Shown here: one piece after another, positions 23,837 through 36,500 of the stretch | Layout of the letters: each line of letters begins with the position of its first letter | Numbering within the stretch: the stretch's first letter is position 1 | Origin: Psococerastis gibbosa | Lineage: Eukaryota > Arthropoda > Insecta > Psocodea > Psocidae | Reading direction: 5' to 3' | NCBI GenBank assembly: GCA_963971405.1 | Contig: OZ020487.1 | Coordinates: forward strand, 14,729,344-14,793,343 | DNA length: 64,000 bases | Translations under genes and position numbers: made by a program | The notes under the pieces: model-generated | The model's database searches: none | What the model saw: the letters and a program-made list of their open reading frames with translations, nothing else | Told to the model about the DNA's origin: nothing

Positions 23837-24098
23837 GGTGGAAATTCCACCGGCGAATTTACTTCATTTGTGATTTGAGATTTTTTATTTGTTTAAGGAG
23901 ACTATTATGTAGATACTTAACTTATCTATTATTAATTAAGTTATAATTTGGTAGAGACTTATTAATGATGTCTGCTACCATATTATAACTTAATTTATAA
24001 TAGATAAGTTAAGTATATACATGAGAGTCTCCTTAAAACAAAACAAACAAAAAATCTCAAATCACAAATGAAGTAAATTCGCCGGTGGAATTGCAGCC
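23837..24098. mobile_element. MITE family M1 copy
   Basis: Same palindrome as 5431-5709, with outer arms GGTGGAAATTCCACCGGCGA and CGCCGGTGGAATTGCAGCC, flanked by TAA on the left and TTA on the right. Confidence 0.75.
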
Positions 24099-24485
24099 TT
24101 ACGTGTAAACAGGATATCAAAAGGGTTGCTAACGAGTACTTAGCTTACTATAGCATAACTACACTTGATAACTGGAAAAACTGCATATTTTTTCCTTGTG
24201 AGCTTATCTGATGGCTTTATAATGCAGATCGCAAAAATGGATTATGTTGGGTCATTAAGATGCAGCATAATGCTGTGCAAGTAATGACATATCTGGAATT
24301 CAACTACTGAAAAACTAGTAAATACACCGCATAACGTACTAGTTAGTAATAATTAGTTTTTAAATTATTAAATAAATGCTCAGGCTTTGTTGAAGGTTTT
24401 AAAATGACAGGTAAGTGTTATAGAGAAGTTGATTCAGGCTGATTCGACTATTTATAGCGAACTTTGTTGGAGAATGAGGTGAACC

Positions 24486-24606
24486 TGGAATGAAATGAAT
24501 GAAGTGAATGAAATGAACGAAATGAATGAAATGAATGAAATAAATGAAATGAATGAAATGAATGAAATGAATGAAATGAATGAAATGAACGAAATGAATG
24601 AAACTA
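24486..24606 (+). repeat. ATGAATGAAA decamer-type microsatellite
   Basis: About 11 imperfect GAATGAAAT units in tandem. Confidence 0.85.
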
Positions 24607-24965
24607 AAAACGTCTTTGAATTAGGCGAGCTTTAGCCCCGAAGGACTACTCTACCAGCTGACCTGTATGGAGTTCGCATTGTGGATCCCCTCCAAGAACA
24701 ATACTGCACTTGCACTTCTTTCTAAACAAAGGCAACACTTCCCAAAGTCTCCCTATATTTTACCAGATTAATGTCAAAATAACGTCTGATAAATGCACTT
24801 TACTGTACATTTTTTGTTTAAGAAAAATATCTCAGGTGGAAAGTGGGCAAATTTAAATTCACAGCGATAACTTTTGTGTGTTGCAATTTTCATGTCCTTG
24901 CGGCTATTAGCCGAGGGTAGCCCCTGAAAAATGGTGTTCTCCACTCCACTGTGCAAAATTTTCTT

Positions 24966-25263
24966 AAAAAATGCAAAATACCAAATCGAAAAATGATGTC
25001 TTTAATATTTAAAATATAGTCCGGTCAATTTAGTCATCCAAAATTACAATAACTCACATCTAATATTGAACTAAAATATGATTCGATTTTATTTTTTTAG
25101 GTTATGTAACGTTAAACATACTATTTAAGAACGAAAATATTACTATTTTTATTTTAGAGATAATTGACACAGATATCAATCTAGGGCTTAAATAAACTAA
25201 ATTGACCGGACTATGTTTTAAATATTAGACATCATTATTCGATTTGGTTTTTTGCATTTTTTA
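24966..25263. repeat. Foldback element (about 300 bp)
   Basis: Inverted arms AAATGCAAAATACCAAATCG and ATAGTCCGGTCAATTTAGT, with complements at 25188-25263. The centre is not palindromic. Confidence 0.7.
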
Positions 25264-28200
25264 CGAAAATTTTGAGCATTGAAGTATAATATTTTTTATG
25301 CCGTCGGAAAGAAGAGATTTCAACGGACAAAATGCTTACCTAATTTTAAAAAAAAAAATGACATTTTGACGTGAGATTTTTCGATTGAAAATTAGGGCAT
25401 TTTTTCCATGTATAGGTAGTCAAAATTAGTTGGAAAAAATTAATATTTTAAATTAAAAAAATTACAGTGTATTAAAAATATAAAAAAATAAGTTCTCCCC
25501 AATTTTCCTGAAAAAATTTTTCCTGAAAAAATTTTTTTTTGTGTGAAAGTTAAAAATAAAAAACCAAAACATTGGTTTTTGGCATTTTTCTAGTAAAATT
25601 TGAGGTTATGTGAAAAAAGTGTAATCACTAAAGTTGTACATCTTCTTATTATCTACCTTTTTGCTGTTTGAAGTTTTCCCACAGCACTTGTGGTCTTGTC
25701 GGAAATGAAGATGTACCGTATTTCATCCTTAAAAACCACCCCTACCTGCCTCCCGAACTCAGATCGCCCGTAATTTATTTTTCCTTTAATATCTGTCATA
25801 TTATCTTCCATTTCCAATGGGTTTCATTCTACTACAATGTAATGTCTTCAAAAAAATTATCTACCCTGGGCTATATGACAAATATTTTGAAATCTATGCC
25901 TTAATTATGATGTGTACTATACTGATACTGGATATGCAGGGCTTGACTTAAACACATGTAGTGCATTAGGTAGCCTACATTCCTGAAATGGCTGAAAAAA
26001 ATACTAAACGGTACCACCTTCATATATCTACACAAAGTGCATTATTTTCTGACCCTTTTCCTGCGATGATGGGAACCGCCCTTACGACTACCTAGTACCG
26101 TTGATAAATTTTCCGCCAATGCCTAATGTGCGGAGAATCTTCATTTACAATACACAAAAACATTACTATTAAAATGACGAGTAGTTCATTTACGATTTTC
26201 CTCACTGCTCAAGCATAGCACCAACAACGTTCGTTAAGTTCTTCTTACAGTCAACCTATCCTGGTAACGCCTAAACATCCTAAATTGACTGGGGTATTTG
26301 TTGATTTTCTCGCAAGAAAAATGTTTATGCACAGTATGTTAGGATTTTGATTATTTTGTTTTATATTTTGAAGATGGTTGTGAAATCATTCCATATTACA
26401 AGTACAAGGAAGCCGGTGAGTAATACGTGTTAGGCCTACTGTATTCACATTTTGGATTTTAATCATGAATGTCGTCAAGATAAGTATTGAAAATTATTGA
26501 GAGTAGAAAAGTGGCATGATCTGTAAATCATCAGATTAAGAAATGAAATGATATAAATATCTAAATAATTTTTTTAAAGATTTTAGAAATGTATGGCCTA
26601 TCTTAAAAAATTTCCATCGCCCCGAACCCATTTCCTGAACTCGCCCCGGTCTGACGTTAACGCCTTGAGCTCGGCCATTGTTTTCCCTCTAGCTCCGGGA
26701 AGTTGTTCAATCCTTAAAAATTTTCCGCATAATTTAAAATACGGATCAAACGCGTTGACATGCATGGCATGACTTAAAGCCCATAATAATTATGAGTTTA
26801 CTCTTACACTATCAAATAAGTACCTACAAATAATTTTTTCAGCCACTAATGTGCGATATTATAGTCCCGTCCGTTCTTAAAAAGTTGTTTTTTAAAAAAA
26901 AAGTACCGACGTAAAGAATAAAATATTAATATACAGTATATATAAATAAATCTAGCAATTTATTGAAGCAGTTTTAATGGGAAATATGCACGTAGCCATA
27001 AAATAGGGCACTGTTAAAGATGCAGTCTGAAATGTAATTTTTAAATTAGCTAATTATATAACAAGACAATTGCAGCATCGCTACAAACAATTTAATGAGT
27101 AAGAAAGAAATAATTAAAATTAGGAAAACCGGACTCCTGCCTCATCCTAGAAAATGTGGGGGCCAACCAGGGTGTGACCCTAAGCCCAGAGCCTTGTTTG
27201 GCAAGTCCAAACTGCCCCCCCCCCCTGAAAATCTGCAATGGAGGGTGCCTTTAGGTCTGTCCTCATAAGGACATACCGACCCCAATCGAAGAATTAAAGT
27301 CTAGTGTTTACCTCTATCAATGAAAGAGGAGTCAGGGATACATCATAGAATTAAACAATTTTATTTGATTGCTCTCTTCAGTCGCCTCTGTAGGTTAGTA
27401 CCCTTGTTGAGTTACGATATGCCTCCGATCGCTTGGCGTGTCGCGACTTGCATAAGTATAACAAGTACGCTACCACCTTGCCACTGAAGCAGATATACCA
27501 ATATTCCTCATTAAAATAAATAGGCTATAGTTGTAATTTATCGGGAAGAAATAAGTGGGAGAGATAGGAGACCGTGTACGTAACAGTTGTGTCAGTCTCG
27601 TGTTGCAAACCGCTGAGAAAGTCCTGCGATCAATATCGCTCTAGGTACCAATCTGGTACCAAGTATACCTACTGTATACCAAGTGCCGGTCATCGTGTGT
27701 GCTTCCCTGTGGTATGCCGCTGCGTGCTGTAGTGCTGTTTGTTTAATTCGACCGCTAAGTTGTGCGCTGTGCTCTATGGGAAAAATGTGCTGAGAATTGG
27801 CACAAGAAGTAAGTGATGTTGCTTGACTATGAAAGCTTACAGTATTCATGATAATTTAAAAATCAAGAGACAGGGGGGCGGGTGTTAAAAAATGTTTTGT
27901 AAACAATAAATTGTCGTGTATTTTTATTTAAATTTAATTAATTGATAAATAAATAAATAAACAAATTTAATTAACTAATTTCTCCTTCTACTGCCGCAAA
28001 GTTATGAAAGTGGACAGATGAAAAATTCAAAAAATAAGCAAGCTTTCCCTAAAATCTGTCTATTTCTCCTACTGGCTTCCTCCTATTCCATAATATTATT
28101 GTTTAATGCCCTAAATTTGAGGTTTCTAGAGTAGGCTAATTATATTTTATGTGAGAAATTGTGGATTTATTATAATTTGTATTATTTATAATTTTTTTCA

Positions 28201-30480
28201 TTTGACTAGCCTACTTGCGGCTGTGAAATGAGAAATTAATTAATTAATATGTCCACGACCGTTCCTTTTCTCAGAGTATTTTTTAAAAATTGGTTCCTTA
28301 AAAACGTATAAAAAATTTTAAGATAATGTTTTTTTTGACGTGAAGTCAGTAACTTTAATACTTACTAAAACTTACTCCATAACTTACTAATAAGACTGAC
28401 AAATCAGCACTCGAAGACTATACTTCATTACTTAATACAATACTTAGGTTCATCACCAATGCACCGGTTAATTCATGATACCTTAGTATGTCGAGTATAA
28501 TAAGGCCGGCGAATAGGTGCTCGAGGACTATGCTAGTATACGTACCTAGCCTATCTTCCTCGTTGATGTTTCAATATTGACTTAAAACGATTATGACATT
28601 GTTAATCTGCTTGTCTGACAAATAATAAATATTTACATTACACAATACGGTTTAAATTGATAAGGTTGCCCAAAATAAATAATTTAATAACTTATGGTTG
28701 GGTTTATATTTGAAATATTTCTCTAGAATAAACCTACCAAATTTAAGAAAAACTTTTTTAAAAAAATATGGTCGAGTTTTATAATAGTAACTCTTTAAAT
28801 AAGGTCAATTAGAAACTGAAATTGATTTATTCTGATGTCACAAGATCCAGACGCGGATTCAAGGGTGCCCCCCCCCCCCCGGGAGTCCTGGAAAATATTA
28901 AGAAAGTTCGAGTTTTAATTAAATAAAAAACAGTTAGGGTTTTAATTAATAACACCCACCCCCCCCCCCCCCCCCAAAATCGGCATACTTTTTTCAAACT
29001 GAAAGACCATCAAACAAAAATGTTAAATTTCAGTGTCGAACCCCTCAAGCCAAAATCGTATTCTGCACCTGATAACTCTTAGCAGCCAGTTATCCAAAAA
29101 TAATTTCTTTTTTTTTCTTTTGAAGATTTCTAACAACGCCAGTAGATTTTTCCTGTAACACGCGACATTAATTATTGTAAACAGTACATTGATGAATATT
29201 TTGGTGGTATCGGTCTAATAAGTAATAAGTGACAACTTGAACCAGTTCATATTTCTTTAATAATTAGGCAAAATAATGAGCCATAAGTTATTAGGTTGTT
29301 TTATTAACTTCCGAGTCATGAACCTGAAGAATTAGGTTACCAAGCCAATCTTTGTTAGGTAATTATACCCGCCTACCAACCCGCAAATGTCAACTGACAA
29401 AACCGCATTTTTACTGGGACCACTTACTATTTACAGGAAATGATGAAAAAATTCTACACGTAGGCATAGTCAGGAATAGGCCCAGTTAACTAGACCGCGC
29501 TACGTAGTGTCTAGATTCGAGACTCGTTACAAAAGGAAAACCTTCCTCCTAGATCCTGCTAGATCCTCCTGTTCTGGTGGATTCAACTGGGTTGGTCATT
29601 TTTTAATATGGTGGCCTATCAACTCAATGTGTATGACTCATGCTTAAATTTGAAAATGCCGAGAAATAGTCTTGTAGATAATTATGACCCCCATATCCCC
29701 CCCCCCCTTTCCTTTGATTATGCTTGCACGAATAATTCACCGTTCACCGAAAGCTTTGACCCAGAGTTATTAATCTAATTTTTTACACCATTAAGAATGC
29801 CCCCGTCATAACCCAACCAATTAATACTGGTCTCACTCACCTTCTAAGGCATGGAAGTAGCCAAAAGTGGAAAAAAAATGGTAGAAGGACGAAGTTTATT
29901 ACACTGCTTTTACTCGTAAAAGTTCTCCTATCGAAGAAGACATCAATGTTGGCTCTTAATGTGCTTTATAGCCTTTCTTCAATTATAGGATGTTCAATTA
30001 ATATAATTGTTAAATTAGGGGAACTGCTGAAAAAATGTTTAGGCCAAGGGCTACTGGGCCGTGGCTATGAATAAAAAGTCGTGCCACGATCATTAATTTT
30101 TAAATTTATATAAAACCGTACTCTGGTAATTTTTTAAAATTCATTTTGGCGGAATTTTGACCGTGCCATTTCCTCTTAAGAAGCATGGTGAAGGGACTCC
30201 TAATGAGTGGTTGCCCTTATTATTACTCCGTGAACGAATTTCTCTTGACAAACCTCCCTCCCTGCTGACATATTTTACCAATTCTTAAGTTAGCAATTAT
30301 TCACTAAATTATATTATATTGTATTATTAGGCATTCGATTTTAAATTAGGACTCTTTGTAAGGGTACTTTTTTACGACGACGTCCAAAATCGTATGTACC
30401 TACATGACGGGTGAAAATGGCTGATTGAAATATTGTCGATTGTGTGTAAGCATAAATCATTATTGTATTTTTCCTTTCAG
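25264..30480. other. Intergenic region upstream of the NRF-6 gene
   Basis: No coding exon is seen. It contains a family D copy on the minus strand at 27370-27490 and several C homopolymers (27226, 28869, 28962, 29697). 26645-26690 is an inverted match to 1270-1315 (CAATGGCCGAGCTCAAGGCG). The promoter and first 5' UTR exon of the NRF-6 gene should lie here, but I could not place them. Confidence 0.45.
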
Positions 30481-30550
30481 ACTACCCGCCGTACTTCTTC
30501 ACAACGATATGGCCTACCCCTGAATTTGTCAGTTCCTCCAGGCGACGACA
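30481..30550 (+). other. 5' UTR segment of the NRF-6 gene
   Basis: TTTTTCCTTTCAG ends at 30480, a strong 3' splice site. The next in-frame ATG opening the signal peptide is at 30551. At least one upstream non-coding exon is therefore inferred. Confidence 0.5.
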
Positions 30551-33500
30551 ATGATTTGGCTATTGCTGGCAGTAATTTGGCCTATATCGGTCTGCACCGC
30601 CATGCAAACTGTGTTTCCAGCACTGGACATCGCTGACTTAACGTCGGCAGAGGGAACCTCCTGCATGAGGGACCTGCAACTTCTTCGGAATGGCGTCCAC
30701 AACAAGACACTCTGGGCAATGCGAAGTAAGTACTTTTTCTCTCTCTCATGAGTTAGCTATAGAAGTGCTACAGAAATGGAATCTCCGTTTTTTGCATATC
30801 ACCTTGCTTTGAGCCACGGCTGGTATTGGGAGGAAGATAATAATATTAAACTGACCGGGACTCGAAGCCGGGCCCCCCGGCTGGTAGGTGTCTGTCTTAC
30901 AAGTCTTAGAATTGACGTAGTCGAGATCATGGTTATTTACCGAATTGTGATGGTGATGGCGGGTATTCCACATACGTCAATCGTCAATGAAAAATTGAAA
31001 AATGACGTAACAATGACGTAAATTGACGTGGTAGCAGAATTTTTATTATGTCTTTAATGTCTGCTAAAACGTCATTTTTCAATTTTTCATTGACGATTGA
31101 CGTATGTGGAATACCCGCCTAACCAGGGACCAGTGGACCGTCGCATTCAGTACAGTGAAGTCTTCAACAAAAATTTAAAATCCTAAAAGCCCATGCATAG
31201 TAACCTCTTCTGTTAACCCCTTTTAACCCCATTGCAACCTATCGAGATATATGCCTTTTACTTAAAAAAAAATTTCATCTTTTTATCTATTGCGGCACAC
31301 GGATTATGTCTATTGAGCTACCCTTTTCTTGGGAAATATAGCCTCAGAGGAAAGTCAAATTCAAGATTTGAAATTAAATTCTTTCTAAGGTACCATTTGA
31401 GTTGAAATTTTGCACACTCATTGGCTATATATTATGTTATAAAAATCCACATCTAAGTAAATTTCAGTATTTACTTCAAATCATCCCATCAGTGTTCCGT
31501 TGAGTGCTGGCAGTGCCGTAAAAGAGATATAGGAGGTTAGCTGACTCAAAAGTGGATCCAGCGGAAAATTTAGGGGGGAGGGGGGTCACAAGTTGTATGT
31601 AAGTTTAAAAGGTAATTTTTTGCTGAATATTTGAGTTTTATTCAATTTTTATTTTATTTTTACTATCATATGAATTTACTCATTTAGGGGGGGGGTCATG
31701 ACCTCCCTGACCACCCCCCCCCCCGTGGATCCGCCATTGAGCTGACTACAGCCCCCCATCCTTCCGAGCACCAAAATGCCACTATTAAGCCATTTTTTTC
31801 ATAGGGGGGATATGATTCCATCTTAATTTTTTTTTGGCTTTTACCTCTTTGCTGACTGTTTTAGCAGGCTGCTGTAAGGAGATAAGCAGCGTAATGGGAA
31901 AAGAGGTTGCCCATGGACCGTCTATGGGCTATATGGGCTTACACTGATCGCCGTCAATGATGTACTGTCGGAAATTTATTTATTTTGTCTTAAATGCAAG
32001 GACGGATACAGGGGGGGGGGTAGCTGCCACCCCCCCCCCAAAAAAAATTTGGTAAATCTATTGTAAATTAAGTTATTACGCTCTAATTTAGTCGATCCTA
32101 CATAAGTTTTTCCTATTTTGACCCTCAGCTACCCCCCCCCCCCCAAAAATGGGCTGGATCCGTCCCTGCTTAAATGTATATTTTAGCTGCCAAATTTCTG
32201 GTCAATACACAATTATTATTATTAACCTGCACTAAGATCGCTCGATAAGCGGAAGCTTGAGCGTGATAATAATTATACTTAATAACAAATTGTTTAAATT
32301 GTTTTTTTTTCAATATATTATGCACCTTGTCCGGGGTTACTGGTCAAGGAAAAAAGTGAAGTGATAGTTTGCCAACCGACCGCTTTTGACCGATTTTATT
32401 CAGAAACTGGACTACCCTTGTTAGAACATTATTGTCTAGTCCCTAGTCCCTGCAGTTTGTCGATGACAGTATGGAAATGATTCTTGAATAGTAGGGTGCC
32501 CAATTATCCCCCCTCCTACGGCTGCAGGGCGGGCACTCAAAAGTGTTGTGGTCTGGCCCGTCTAGCTGTCCAATGTCAATCCATCAGCAGCAGCCCGATC
32601 ATGGCGATTTGGGATTATTAAAATATCGGGGTTTATTCAATTGCTTTAAAGAAATGATTGCGCGGGAAATTCAAATTGATAAATTAATATTTTTGGTGAG
32701 TTTTCAATTTTTTCTACCTTAGATGTAGAGGTACACACATTAGTTAAAATTCTTATTATACTACAAAATTTTACCTGTGCATTTTCATGTTTATTATAAT
32801 ATTTCTTTCAATTATTGAGCCATGCAACCATTCTCTTGTATCCTAATAATTTATTAATTTGAATTTCCCGCGCATATTTTTACCCCACCACGTGACACCG
32901 TACTACTGCGGTTTAAAAGAAAAAACCTGTATTATAATAATCCCAAATAGCCATTATCGTGCTGACGGATGACAGGGGAAAGAGGCATGGTAAACACTCA
33001 TGAAAAGTCCAAAACTAAATACTACAATGGGCTCGTTACTTATTACTGTTGATTTTCTCGACACCAGCAGATTGATCTATGGTGAACTGAAAGATGAGTA
33101 ACATTACGCGGGGCGCAGTGTAATATTTTTGGTGTCACCACTTTCGTTATGTCATAAATGTGACGCGGCATTATTTACACGACCTCAAAGTCACATAGGT
33201 AAGACCTACTTATGGAGAACAAAGCTGTCTATTAACCATGTCTATTGCCATTCGCATGAGCATCGTATGAGACTAACCCCTGTAGGTCATTGTACCTACT
33301 GTACCTGAGATCGATAGTACTATGAATGAAATCTGTGTTATATCACAGACAACCGCGTGATTCATCACTCATCACATAAGCAAACTATAGCCCCAGGTTT
33401 ACTCGTAGACTACTTCCAACTCATTGTATGTGGTCTATAGAATTTCCCGTGCATAACACCACTGATGCTGTAGGCTGCAGGACCAGCACTAACACTCGTC

Positions 33501-36500
33501 TATATAACCAAGGCCGTGCCCAGGTTTTGATTTGGGGGGGGGGGTCCAATTTTTTTTAATGTAATTTATTAATGAGGTAATGGATGAATTCTTCAAACAA
33601 TACAGGTTCACATTAAAAAAATAATTTCGGGAGGGGGGTCTGGGGGGGGGAGGGGGTCTAGACCCCTTGGACCACCCCCTGGGCACGGCCATGCCTATAA
33701 TGATGCATGGTTGACTTGCAACTTATGAAATACTGTATCTCTCATTATTACATTATTAATATTGAAATTTCGCCTTGTCATACACTTAATTACATCTTAT
33801 ACAAGGTAACCACGGTGCAATGAAAGCTACTAAGTATATAGACTACTGCACGTAGAAAATAGTCTAGGCTATATTTAAGCTAAAGTATAATTAATAACGT
33901 ATAAGTATGATAAACCGTTAATAATATGACCCTGAAGAAGTTATCAACAGAATTGCTATAGCATTTGCTACCTAGGTATATCGGTCAAGGTCCATATGGA
34001 AGACAAATGGACCACCTCGACGAGACAGGTTCCTCAGGCAGAACAGGTCAATGCACGCTGGAGCACGATGGACCTGCAGCGGCAATGGCTGGAGGCCATC
34101 TTGTTTTTAGCAAGAATTAATGCTTATAGGGTCAATGTTATTAGTGCAAGAGAAAGGTTTGCTCATATATGAGTATTGCAAAAAATGGTATACTGTAGCC
34201 TTCTTGTGCAATCAAAAGAAAAAAAAAACGGAAAACTGCGCTCTGCAACTCTGAGCGCTTGCAGTTGCAGGGTCGCTAGGGTTTGAAAGTCCGCCTGAGG
34301 CAAGGGTAGTCAAAATATTAAGTTAGGGAAATAAGTAAACATACATTTTAAGTTATACACAACTCACCTAAGGGCTATAAATCTATAATGGTGAGAATGT
34401 TGAGGAAACGGAGCTGCGTTCTGTATGAACTGATTCACAAGTTTATAATATTGAAGTGCAAATGGTGCAAGTGACATTTGTTGCGATTTGAAGTTAAATG
34501 CACTACGGTGTTACTCAGGCTGTTCTTCATCGTAGAAGCCAACCGGGACATTTCTATCAGTCATCATGACAATGTTACTAAACATGGAAAAAATGTATAT
34601 CAAAACATTTTCAATTGAGTTTCAAACTTTCGGCTCAATTACGGTATTTCGAAAGTTTATTTTTGTCATTTCCACCACTTAGTCTCTAGGTGCTTCAGTT
34701 AAGACTGATTATTTACAAATTATAATAAGGTATTAGTAAGACATGAGTACTGAGCAGCTGTTGACAGAAAAAAAGCGGATATGGGTAGGCCTACTGCCCC
34801 TGCTGGAAAATTCCGGGCATCAGTGCAAAAACGTGTAACGTTTTTTTTTACCATGTCGATTTTCTCAAGATCGATATCAAAAATATTCGCTAAATTAGCA
34901 TACATTTAGAATAGAATAGAATATCTCTGTATTGAGTCATAATATGAAACAATAGACGTTCTAAAACCTAAGACACAATAACAATAAGTCAATAAATTAA
35001 TAAACAAATGAAGCACTTAAAAATAGCCTAGAGCAGTATACCTATAGAATCATTAATACCAATGTACGCTGATAGAATTAAAAAAAAAAAAAAACACATT
35101 TCAACATTATCTCTACATATACATATATATATATATATATATATGTATATGTGATGACATGTGACCTTGACTAACACCAATTGTTCTTGCACTACTTCCT
35201 CGGGCCTACATACTAATCGTATTTTGCATAAATCAATTTCAGTAATAATTGTGTGGCCATATTGACATAAGAATTAATATGACATATTTTCTATCAAAAT
35301 GCTCAACAACATGTCTTCTGTTTGTCCAGATAATTATGACTACTCAACGATTGATATTTCATGAGATATTTGATTTTTTACACCTAAACGACTTTGCCCC
35401 CTCCGAATGTCTCTTATTGAGCTTATGACCATTATGCGTTATGACCAATTATTCTAGGCTAATTAAGTCTTCAGTGGACATTTATTATTACATAAATACA
35501 ATAAGATCTCCTTAGAGACGCCTAATTCTTGCTTTCTACAGTGAATCATCAAATATTACATTGCAATAAGCCTGTCTGGATACTACCTATAAACTCCACG
35601 TCCATTGACAACCATAATTAGGCAACTAGAACTGCACAGCTGCGCTAAGTCTAGCCGTATATTACATGATGACTATATAAGAAAAGCTAGGTGGTATGTT
35701 CTAGTTATCTATACTTAGTTGTGTACATAGCCTAATTGTGCATACTCCGAATCATGCGTAGGTTATTGCCTACCCAAGTATGGATTTTTTATAAGACCCG
35801 CTAAAGTAGGTCTAGCATCAGGCATAACAACAGTGGAAAAGAAAGAAAGAAAATTGTCTCTGTTTGAGGAGCATGTATGCAATGTCAGGACATGTAGAGT
35901 AGTGGTACAGACTCTGACTTTCACCCGGAAGGTTGTTGGTTCGAGTCCAACACTTGCTACATTTTCTGGCCATGCTTCGGAGGGCATGTAAAACAGGCGG
36001 TCCCGGGCCATCCTAGTTGAGTGTAAGAGAGGGCTTTATAGCCCTAACTTCGCTAGGTTGGCTTAGTAATAGAACAAAAAAAGTCAATATTTATTTATTT
36101 ATTTATTAAAAGGCTTTATACATTATACTGCAGTATTATATGGTATATAGAGTATAACACTGACATTAAATTGACTTTGATTGAAAAGGTAACCTCGTTA
36201 TAACCGATATTAGAGGATATGGAAAACTTGGCGGGATTCGAACCCACGATCTACGCCTAACCGGGGCGTCATCTTAACCGCTGGATCACAAGCCCCGACA
36301 AAAACAGTTCATCTATGTATATTATTATAATAATATTTATTTATTTTTCTTTATCCTCTACTTATATGCTCTTATTGCCATGATTCGTATTGCTAGACAT
36401 GTTAGCACAACTACACAACTATCTAAGGCGCGGTTTCCACCGACCGGCTAGGGCTAAATACAAAAACGGTGACGTGGTAGCAGACATTCAAGACTTAGGG

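Noticed and set aside
30840-30920. tRNA-like element (GGCTTCGAGTCCCGG on the minus strand)
   Set aside because: Only a B-box-like stretch is convincing; there is no second copy in the window to define a SINE.
30776-31021. Coding exon following NRF-6 exon 1
   Set aside because: Exon 1 ends at a good donor (30726) whose phase matches the exon at 37725; this frame runs into a MITE.
36225-36300. A functional tRNA gene
   Set aside because: A and B boxes are visible, but the acceptor stem does not pair well and the unit is joined to a SINE body repeated elsewhere.
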